Source: an uncultured Spirochaetaceae bacterium (GTDB lineage: Bacteria > Spirochaetota > Spirochaetia > Treponematales > UBA12059). From it: DNA of 7,676 nt. The position numbers were made by a program, and so were the translations under genes. The stretch lies in contig CALKWG010000245.1 of assembly GCA_938004315.1 (NCBI GenBank), forward strand, positions 1-7,676. The letters are read 5' to 3'. Positions within the stretch are counted from its first letter, which is position 1. Every line of letters starts with the position of its first letter. Shown here piece after piece: positions 1 to 4,637 of this stretch. A model generated the notes under the pieces. The model did no database searches. It worked only from the letters and a program-made list of their open reading frames with translations, and was not told the DNA's origin.

Positions 1-55
1 ACCCCCGACATCCTGGGTGTAAACCAGGCGCTCTGACCAGCTGAGCCAAGCGCCC
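1..55 (-). tRNA. tRNA-Val (anticodon UAC), 5' part, truncated by window edge
   Basis: Read on the minus strand, a tRNA begins at 55. The 5' acceptor strand GGGCGCT is at 55-49, followed by TG at positions 8-9 and a D-arm with GCTC/GAGC stems. The anticodon stem CCTGG/CCAGG (28-24 and 16-12) encloses the 7-nt loop TTTACAC. Loop bases 34-36 are TAC (21-19), which reads valine GUA codons and, by wobble, other valine codons. The variable region and the 5' side of the T stem (GGGGG) run to base 1; the T loop, the 3' acceptor strand and any encoded CCA lie outside. The tRNA is 43 nt downstream of the CYTH gene on the same strand and has a plausible promoter of its own. Confidence 0.95.
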
Positions 56-66
56 TCGCGGGCGCT
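49..66. repeat. Inverted copy of the tRNA acceptor strand just upstream of tRNA-Val
   Basis: AGCGCCC (minus strand 66-60) precedes the mature tRNA by 4 nt and is the exact complement of its 5' acceptor strand GGGCGCT (55-49). It thus equals the expected 3' acceptor strand, and can form a 7-bp stem with a GCGA loop. Confidence 0.8.
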
Positions 67-96
67 ACGCTAGCATGGGCGGCGCGCGGGGGTCAA
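67..96 (-). promoter_or_regulatory. Putative sigma70-type promoter for tRNA-Val
   Basis: On the minus strand, TTGACC (96-91) matches five of six bases of the -35 consensus. TAGCGT (72-67), 18 nt further on, keeps the three most conserved -10 positions (T, A and final T). The predicted start near base 60 is about 5 nt before the mature tRNA 5' end. The pair fits exactly between the CYTH stop codon (101-99) and the tRNA, which supports it. The -10 box is weak, so read-through from the upstream operon is an alternative. Confidence 0.45.
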
Positions 97-98
97 GG

Positions 99-653
99 TC
101 AGGCTGGATCGCGGGATTGCTGGCCTAGTATGAGCTCGGAGTAGCTCCGGCCTTCTATGGACGATTCGGGGACGCCTGAGCGGGCCAGCACTGCTTTGAG
201 CTCGCCTTGGATCATGGCGACCAATGAGGGGTCCTCGTCGCCTGGGATGACGCGCTCGATCTCGATAAAGTCGCCCAGGCCCGGGACCGAGACGAGCTCG
301 ATGGTGAAGCCCTCGAATTCGTAGTGCGCGCCGGCCTTGCGCTTCTCGTAGAACGGCTCGCAGCCGATACGTCGCACGAGGGCCAGGAAGGCCTCCCGGT
401 CGGAGACTTGGAACTCGGTCTCGTCGTTGATCTCGATGCCGCCCTCGTTGCGCTTGCGCTTGAAGGTAACGATGGACGCGCCGTCGTCGCTCCTGATGCG
501 GAAGCCCTTGGTGCCCCGGGCGAAGCGCCAGTCGGGGCCGTGCCAGTATGAGTCGAGCTTATCGAAACGGCGGACGAAGCGGGCGAAGAGAGCGACCTTG
601 CGCTCGACCTCGCCCAAATCGTCCACGCGGGCCTTGAGCTCTATCTCCAGCAC
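99..653 (-). CDS. CYTH-domain protein, class IV adenylate cyclase (CyaB)-like
   Basis: This 184-residue protein has the size and full motif set of a single-domain CYTH triphosphate tunnel enzyme. It opens with the ExExK signature (E3, E5, K7 in LEIELKARV). It then shows the tunnel basic residues R52/R54 (FRIRS) and K65/K67 (TFKRK), acidic E78/E80, the strand GLGDFIEIE (about 125-133) and the typical end RSYSELIL. Family members turn ATP into cAMP or hydrolyse inorganic or thiamine triphosphate; sequence alone does not decide which, so no gene symbol is given. The start is GTG at 653-651, chosen because the ExExK motif must sit at the N-terminus. It lies 4 nt after the gpmI stop codon with only a weak AAGG upstream, so translation is probably coupled to gpmI. 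The stop is TGA at 101-99. The domain is near certain; the substrate is unknown. Confidence 0.9.
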   Translation of the reverse strand: MLEIELKARVDDLGEVERKVALFARFVRRFDKLDSYWHGPDWRFARGTKGFRIRSDDGASIVTFKRKRNEGGIEINDETEFQVSDREAFLALVRRIGCEPFYEKRKAGAHYEFEGFTIELVSVPGLGDFIEIERVIPGDEDPSLVAMIQGELKAVLARSGVPESSIEGRSYSELILGQQSRDPA

Positions 654-657
654 GGAC

Positions 658-2316
658 TCAGGCCTTGAGGGCGATCACGGAGGGATCGTAGCCCTCGGGC
701 GGTAGGTAGCCTAGGAGCTCGATGGTCGTGGCCGCCAGGGAGCTGATCCCCAGGCCCTCGCGGAGCTTAGGCTCGTACTCGCCGCGGCAGTCGGGGTCGT
801 AGATCACGCAGGGCACGGGATTGAGGCTGTGGCTGGTCTTGGCCTTGGGGCTGCCGTCGGCCTTGCGGGAGACGGCGCCGCCCTTCTTCTCGTGCTCGTA
901 CATATCGTCGGCGTTGCCGTGGTCGGCCGAGAGGATGAGGACGCCTCCGGCCGCCTCCACCGCCTTTTTGAGGCGCCCGATCTGGATGTCCATGGCCTCG
1001 AGGCTGCAGACGACGGCCTGGTAGTTGCCGGTGTGGCCCACCATGTCGCCGTTGGGGAAGTTGAGCCTGATGAAGCGGTACTTGCCGCCGGCTACGGCGG
1101 CAAGTACCGCGTCGGTGATCTCGGCGCACTTCATCCAGGGGCGCTGCTCGAAGGGCAGCACGTCGCTCTTGATCTCCAGGTAGTCTTCGAGCTTCTCGTC
1201 GAACTTACCGGTACGATTGCCGTTGAAGAAGTAGGTTACATGCCCGTACTTCTGGGTCTCGGAAACCGCCAGCATGGGCACGCCGCTGGCCGCTAGGTAC
1301 TCGCCCATGGTCCGGTCGATGGACGGCGGGCTCACCAGGTACTGCTTGGGCACGTGCAGGTCGCCGTCGTACTCCATCATGCCGGCGTACTCCACGGCCG
1401 GACGGCGGACGCGGTCGAACTTGTCGAAGGCCTCGTCCTCGAAGGCGGAAGTCATCTCTAAGGCGCGGTCGCCGCGGAAGTTGAAGTATACGACGGCGTC
1501 GCCGTCCTTCACCGGGCCGACGGGGCCGGCATCGTCGACGATGACGAACTCTCCCATGTCCTGGTCGATGAGGGCGGGCTTCTCGGCGCGATAGGCCAGC
1601 ACGGCCTCGCGGGCGCTCTTGAAGGCGCGGCCCTGGCCCAGGACGTGTGTGCGCCAGCCGCGCTCGACCATGCTCCAGTCGGCGCCGTAGCGATCCATGG
1701 TGATGTATTGGCGTCCGCCGCCGGAGGCGATGCGGTAGTCGTAGCCGCCCTGGGATAGCTCAGCCAGGAAGGCCTCGAAGGGCTCGAGGTAGTCGAGGGC
1801 GCTCTGCTCGCCCACGTCGCGGCCGTCTAAGAGCGCGTGGATGCGCGCCTTCATGACGCCCTCGGCCTTGGCGCGCGAGAGCATGGCCTTAAGGTGGTCG
1901 ATATGGCTGTGTACGTTGCCGTCGGAGAAGAGGCCGATGAAGTGCATGGCGCGGCCGGGGCCGCCCTTGGCTTGCGCGACGAGCTTCTTCCAGGTCGCCC
2001 CTTGGAAGATGGCGCCGGTCTCGATGGAGGCGGAGACGAGCTTGGCGCCCTGGGCGAAGACGCGGCCGCAGCCGATGGCGTTGTGGCCCACCTCGCTATT
2101 GCCCATGTCGTCGTCGGAGGGTAGGCCGACCGCCGTTCCGTGGGCCTTCAGCTTAGTCGCCGGGCAGGAGGACTCCAGGGCGCGGAAGTTATAAAGCTTG
2201 GCGTCCGCCACGGCGTCGCCTTCGGGATACTTGCCGTAGCCAACGCCGTCCATTACGACGAGCACGACGGGGCCATTGCGGCCCTTCCAGGCCGGATTCT
2301 TCTGTAACGCTTGCAT
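658..2316 (-). CDS. gpmI: 2,3-bisphosphoglycerate-independent phosphoglycerate mutase, long plant-type form
   Basis: This 552-residue cytosolic enzyme interconverts 3- and 2-phosphoglycerate in glycolysis and gluconeogenesis, using two Mn2+ ions and a phosphoserine intermediate. It belongs to the alkaline phosphatase superfamily. Visible are metal ligand D23 (VVMDGVGYG), nucleophile S74 in MGNSEVGH, DGNVHSH (132-138), the substrate loop DGRD (164-167), FNFRGDRA, SETQKYGHVTYFFNG, NFPNGDMVGHTG, the metal pair D465/H466 in ADHGNAD and H496 in SHSLNPVP. It is longer than the usual ~510-residue bacterial form; the 30-residue spacing from H466 to H496 and the block YLVSPPSIDRTMGEYL recall plant-type iPGMs. 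The ATG start is supported by AAGGAG (2330-2325) 8 nt upstream. It sits 50 nt after apt and 4 nt before the CYTH gene. A perfect 15-bp inverted repeat lies within it (1075-1110). Confidence 0.98.
   Translation of the reverse strand: MQALQKNPAWKGRNGPVVLVVMDGVGYGKYPEGDAVADAKLYNFRALESSCPATKLKAHGTAVGLPSDDDMGNSEVGHNAIGCGRVFAQGAKLVSASIETGAIFQGATWKKLVAQAKGGPGRAMHFIGLFSDGNVHSHIDHLKAMLSRAKAEGVMKARIHALLDGRDVGEQSALDYLEPFEAFLAELSQGGYDYRIASGGGRQYITMDRYGADWSMVERGWRTHVLGQGRAFKSAREAVLAYRAEKPALIDQDMGEFVIVDDAGPVGPVKDGDAVVYFNFRGDRALEMTSAFEDEAFDKFDRVRRPAVEYAGMMEYDGDLHVPKQYLVSPPSIDRTMGEYLAASGVPMLAVSETQKYGHVTYFFNGNRTGKFDEKLEDYLEIKSDVLPFEQRPWMKCAEITDAVLAAVAGGKYRFIRLNFPNGDMVGHTGNYQAVVCSLEAMDIQIGRLKKAVEAAGGVLILSADHGNADDMYEHEKKGGAVSRKADGSPKAKTSHSLNPVPCVIYDPDCRGEYEPKLREGLGISSLAATTIELLGYLPPEGYDPSVIALKA
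1075..1110. repeat. Perfect 15-bp inverted repeat with 6-nt loop inside gpmI
   Basis: GCGGTACTTGCCGCC (1075-1089) and GGCGGCAAGTACCGC (1096-1110) are exact reverse complements around the loop GGCTAC (1090-1095). The stretch encodes AVLAAVAGGKYR of gpmI, where the protein looks normal for the family. The RNA could form a very stable hairpin mid-gene. Confidence 0.9.
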
Positions 2317-2331
2317 GATTCGGTCTCCTTG

Positions 2332-2353
2332 CGGGCCCCTTAGCGGCGGCCCG
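2332..2353 (-). other. Small GC hairpin in the apt-gpmI gap
   Basis: CGGGCC (2353-2348) can pair with GGCCCG (2337-2332) around a 10-nt loop. It ends just before the AAGGAG of gpmI. No T-run follows, so it does not look like an intrinsic terminator. A 6-bp GC stem is not far above chance in DNA this GC-rich. If real, it could tune gpmI translation or mRNA processing. Confidence 0.25.
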
Positions 2354-2366
2354 GGGCGGCTTCGGA

Positions 2367-2900
2367 TTATTCGCCGAAGTATTCGATGAGAGTACGGACT
2401 TCAAGGCTGCCGAGCGACTTCTCATAGTCCAGGAAAGGCAGGCCGATGACGGAGAAGACGCCCGCCGGTTCGGCGCCGCCGCGGGTTATAAGGTCGGCGG
2501 CGGCTCGTAGGGTGCCGCCGGTAGCCACGAGGTCGTCGACGATGAGGACGCGTCCCCCGCGCGGGATGTCGGCTTCGTGCATCTCGACCTCGGCCTCGCC
2601 GTATTCCAGGGCGTACTTCTGGCTTAGGGTCTTGCCCGGCAGCTTGCCCTTCTTGCGGACCAGGATGACCGGCAGGCCTAGGCGCAGGGCGAAGGGCGCG
2701 GCGAAGAGGAAGCCGCGCGACTCGACGGCCGCGACCGCGTCCAGCTTCTGCCCCCGGTACATCTTGACCATGGACGAGATGCAGTACTCGAAGGCGTCCG
2801 GATTAGCCAGGACGCTCGTGATGTCATAGAAAAGAATGCCCGGCTTTGGGAAATCGGGCACTTTTCGGATGGCGTCGTCTAGGTTGAAAGTTAAGGACAT
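2367..2900 (-). CDS. apt: Adenine phosphoribosyltransferase (purine salvage)
   Basis: Apt joins adenine to PRPP to give AMP and pyrophosphate in the cytosol. The 177-residue product has the normal family length. It shows DFPKPGILFYDIT (16-28), VESRGFLFAAPFAL (59-72), the flexible-loop region VRKKGKLPGKT (81-91) and the PRPP-binding signature VLIVDDLVATGGT (118-130), with the acidic pair D122/D123. The frame stays open upstream to an ATG at 2981, but the 27 extra residues are Arg-rich, overlap the preceding gene's end and have no counterpart in the family. The ATG at 2900-2898, preceded by GAGGT, gives the canonical N-terminus MSLTFNLDDAIRKVPDFPKPG. The stop TAA is at 2369-2367. It lies 44 nt downstream of the flavodoxin-like gene and 50 nt upstream of gpmI, probably in one transcript. 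Confidence 0.97.
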   Translation of the reverse strand: MSLTFNLDDAIRKVPDFPKPGILFYDITSVLANPDAFEYCISSMVKMYRGQKLDAVAAVESRGFLFAAPFALRLGLPVILVRKKGKLPGKTLSQKYALEYGEAEVEMHEADIPRGGRVLIVDDLVATGGTLRAAADLITRGGAEPAGVFSVIGLPFLDYEKSLGSLEVRTLIEYFGE

Positions 2901-2904
2901 AGCT

Positions 2905-2909
2905 ACCTC
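2905..2909 (-). promoter_or_regulatory. Ribosome binding site that fixes the apt start
   Basis: GAGGT on the minus strand lies 4 nt before ATG at 2900. Together with the canonical Apt N-terminus, it favours this start over the in-frame ATG at 2981, which falls inside the preceding gene. Confidence 0.7.
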
Positions 2910-2944
2910 GCAGGGTATTTGATGCTCGAACCGTTTTCGGCGCG

Positions 2945-3361
2945 CTATCGGGCGGCGAGCGCGGGCTCGAACGAGGCGCACCAGGCCTCGAAATTCGGGC
3001 TGGCCGGAGGCGTCCGCGCGGGCTCGAGGTCTGAGACGGGGAAGCGCAGCTCGGAGGCGGCGAAGATCGCCCTAAAGGCCGAGCCTTCGGCCGCCGGGCC
3101 TACGAAACCGGCGCTGCGATCGGCCAGGTTGATGCCCGGGGCGACGCGACGAAGCTCGCCCCACACCGGCGCGCCTATATCCGATACGGCGAACAGATAG
3201 GCGTCGGCAGCCAGGATTTCGGTTATCGCGAGCTCGGAAGCGGGCCTTAAGTGGACTTTGGCCAGCTTAGCGAAGCGCTCTTTGAGGGCTGAGCTTAGGT
3301 CTTTTAGACCGTTCGGCCCGTCCTGATACGCGATCAGGAGGTTCGGTACATGTTTTTCCAC
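2945..3361 (-). CDS. Flavodoxin-fold protein, function unknown
   Basis: This product of about 138 residues follows the flavodoxin strand pattern: hydrophobic strand LLIAYQDG (8-15); then KVHLRPAS (35-42); DAYLFAVSDIGAPVWGEL (53-70), resembling the flavodoxin segment 'DaiifGSPtyfG'; SAGFVGPAAEGSAF (83-96); and LRFPVSDL (105-112). The usual phosphate-binding loop (T/S-x-T-G-x-T) is replaced by DGPNGLK, so FMN binding is uncertain. The frame is open far upstream, but that part is a shadow of the neighbouring membrane-protein gene. The first reasonable start is GTG at 3361-3359, 9 residues before strand 1. No Shine-Dalgarno sequence precedes it, and a strong promoter predicts transcription starting 4-5 nt upstream. 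The stop is TAG at 2947-2945. It could be an electron carrier, a degenerate flavoprotein or a non-flavin Rossmann-like protein. The start codon is less certain than the frame. Confidence 0.62.
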   Translation of the reverse strand: MEKHVPNLLIAYQDGPNGLKDLSSALKERFAKLAKVHLRPASELAITEILAADAYLFAVSDIGAPVWGELRRVAPGINLADRSAGFVGPAAEGSAFRAIFAASELRFPVSDLEPARTPPASPNFEAWCASFEPALAAR

Positions 3362-3371
3362 GGCGTAAGCA

Positions 3372-3400
3372 ATACTAGTACCCCGCCAAGATGCTGTCAA
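3372..3400 (-). promoter_or_regulatory. Strong sigma70-type promoter for the flavodoxin-like/apt/gpmI/CYTH group
   Basis: On the minus strand, a perfect -35 box TTGACA (3400-3395) is followed by a 17-nt spacer and the -10 box TAGTAT (3377-3372), which matches four of six bases. It sits in the 71-nt gap after the small membrane-protein gene, the longest intergenic gap in the window. The predicted start at about 3366-3365 is only 4-5 nt from the GTG at 3361, so the message would be nearly leaderless. If that GTG is not the real start, the leader would be longer. Confidence 0.7.
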
Positions 3401-3432
3401 GGCGCGGGCGAGCGCTACCTGAGGGCGCGGGC

Positions 3433-3858
3433 CTACGGGGCCTCGGCTCCGCGCGCCGCTTCCCTGCGTTGGAGGAGTATCATATCGAGTATGCCGACGC
3501 CCAAGGCCAGCCCAGCGGCGACGGCTACGGCGGCCCGCTGTTCGTCGGCGCTCGGCGCGTAGGAGTACTCGTTCTTGAACGGCCAGGGCGCGAAGCGGGC
3601 CTGGAAGCCGTTTTGGACGAAACGGCTCGTATCCATGGCGAAGCGGGTATAGAACAGCGCGATAGGAAACACGCCAATGCTGATGATCTCCCAACGCCGG
3701 AGGGAGCGCGACCAGGCGGGGAACTCCTCGGCCGAATAGGGCTCCGGCAGGGGTGAGGGGGACGCGGCCTGGGCGAAGGCCGGCCCCGCCTGAGAGCAAG
3801 ACAAGCCCAGGGCTAAGCATAGGGCTAAGGCCGCGCCGCGCGGCCGGACGAATTTCAT
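3433..3858 (-). CDS. Small exported/membrane protein, conserved hypothetical
   Basis: No known function is recognised for this 141-residue protein. The N-terminus is a signal peptide: basic MKFVRPR, an Ala/Leu-rich core (about 9-20), and a likely signal peptidase I site after PAFA (A29). C21 is preceded by GLS, a poor lipobox, so a lipoprotein is possible but less likely. Two hydrophobic stretches follow, at about 57-73 (EIISIGVFPIALFYTRF) and 109-129 (AAVAVAAGLALGVGILDMILL), separated by an aromatic/basic segment containing RFAPWPFK. The layout EEFPAW...LRRWEII...PWPFK recalls, from memory, short conserved spirochaetal envelope proteins; this could not be checked. The ATG at 3858-3856 is 5 nt after the PLPBP stop, suggesting coupling, and an upstream in-frame ATG would run through that gene. 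The stop is TAG at 3435-3433. It is probably the last gene of its operon. Confidence 0.8.
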   Translation of the reverse strand: MKFVRPRGAALALCLALGLSCSQAGPAFAQAASPSPLPEPYSAEEFPAWSRSLRRWEIISIGVFPIALFYTRFAMDTSRFVQNGFQARFAPWPFKNEYSYAPSADEQRAAVAVAAGLALGVGILDMILLQRREAARGAEAP

Positions 3859-3863
3859 ACGCT

Positions 3864-4637
3864 CTATGCCCGCTCGCCGAAGATGGCCGTACCGATGCGG
3901 ACCATGGTCGAACCTTCCGCTATCGCCGTCTCGAAATCGTTGGTCATGCCCATGGACAGCGTGTCCCAAGCGGCGCCCGCCCGCGCGGCCGCCGGCGCTA
4001 GCCGCTCGAAGGTCTCTCGGCAGATGATAAAGGAGCGCCTGACCGCCGTCTCGTCGTCCGTATAGGGAGCCATGGTCATGAGGCCGCGGGGCCTTAGGTA
4101 CGGGCTGGCCAGGGCCAGCTCGAGCCCGCGGGCCAGCTCGTCGGGGTCGGCGAAGCCCGATTTAGACTCTTCGCCGGTATGGAGCTCAAGGAGGAGCTCC
4201 AGGGCTCGTTCGGCCGCCTGGGCGCGCTTGGCCAGCTCGGCGATGATCGAAAGCGAATCGGCAGACTCGACGCAGTCGAAAAGGAGCGCGGCCTTCTTCG
4301 CCTTATTCGATTGCAGGTGCCCCAGGAGATGGAGCTTCGCGGCGCCGAGGGGCGACGCGGCGTCGGCTACGGGCGACGTGAATTTGGCCTCGGCCTCCTG
4401 GACGCGGTTCTCGCCGAAGAAGCGCACGCCGGCTGCGTAGGCGGCGATGGCCGCCTCGCGCGGATGGAATTTGGTGACCGCGAGCAGCGTAACCGCGTCC
4501 TCGGCGCGCCCGGCCCTCGCGGAGGCCGCGAAAATCCTCTCGCGTATCCGCGCGACGGCGTCGGAAATTTCGGCGTTATAGGCGGGGCTGCCCGGCTCGT
4601 GGGGGCTCGGACCGGGGCGCGGGGCGAGGCCGGGCAT
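3864..4637 (-). CDS. YggS/PLPBP-family pyridoxal phosphate homeostasis protein
   Basis: This family binds PLP on a single TIM-barrel domain and keeps free PLP and amino-acid/keto-acid pools in balance; no enzymatic reaction is established. The 257-residue product carries the PLP lysine K56 in LLAVTKFHP, FGENRVQEAEAK (about 73-84), LHLLGHLQSNKAKKA, the TGEESKSGF loop, LRPRGLMTMAPY and the phosphate-binding end LSMGMTNDFETAIAEGSTMVRIGTAIFG (quoted by motif: S-M-G-M-T, G-S-T, R-I-G). It exceeds the usual ~230 residues because of a Pro/Gly-rich N-terminal tail of about 22 residues. No alternative ATG, GTG or TTG occurs before the core, so the start at 4637 stands. That ATG overlaps the AOR stop by one base (TAATG), indicating translational coupling. 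The stop is TAG at 3866-3864. Confidence 0.95.
   Translation of the reverse strand: MPGLAPRPGPSPHEPGSPAYNAEISDAVARIRERIFAASARAGRAEDAVTLLAVTKFHPREAAIAAYAAGVRFFGENRVQEAEAKFTSPVADAASPLGAAKLHLLGHLQSNKAKKAALLFDCVESADSLSIIAELAKRAQAAERALELLLELHTGEESKSGFADPDELARGLELALASPYLRPRGLMTMAPYTDDETAVRRSFIICRETFERLAPAAARAGAAWDTLSMGMTNDFETAIAEGSTMVRIGTAIFGERA

Noticed and set aside
829..1296. Plus-strand open frame opposite gpmI
   Set aside because: Its composition (Val/Ala/Gly/Leu/His repeats) mirrors the antisense of gpmI and it has no family features.
2317..2366. Intrinsic terminator between apt and gpmI
   Set aside because: The 6-bp stem is not followed by a T-run and gpmI continues on the same strand with a good ribosome binding site.
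2901..2981. Extended start for apt at 2981
   Set aside because: The extra residues are Arg-rich, overlap the previous gene's end, and the family N-terminus plus a ribosome binding site mark 2900.
3362..3820. N-terminal extension of the flavodoxin-like frame to an upstream ATG
   Set aside because: It overlaps the membrane-protein gene throughout and reads as Arg/Pro/Gly-rich shadow sequence; the signal-peptide frame there is convincing.
3809..3829. Tandem repeat of AGGGCTAAG
   Set aside because: It encodes the repetitive Leu-Ala core of a signal peptide.
4180..4201. 8-bp inverted repeat in the PLPBP gene
   Set aside because: It falls on the repeated Leu-Glu-Leu codons of LELLLELH, so protein sequence explains most of the symmetry.
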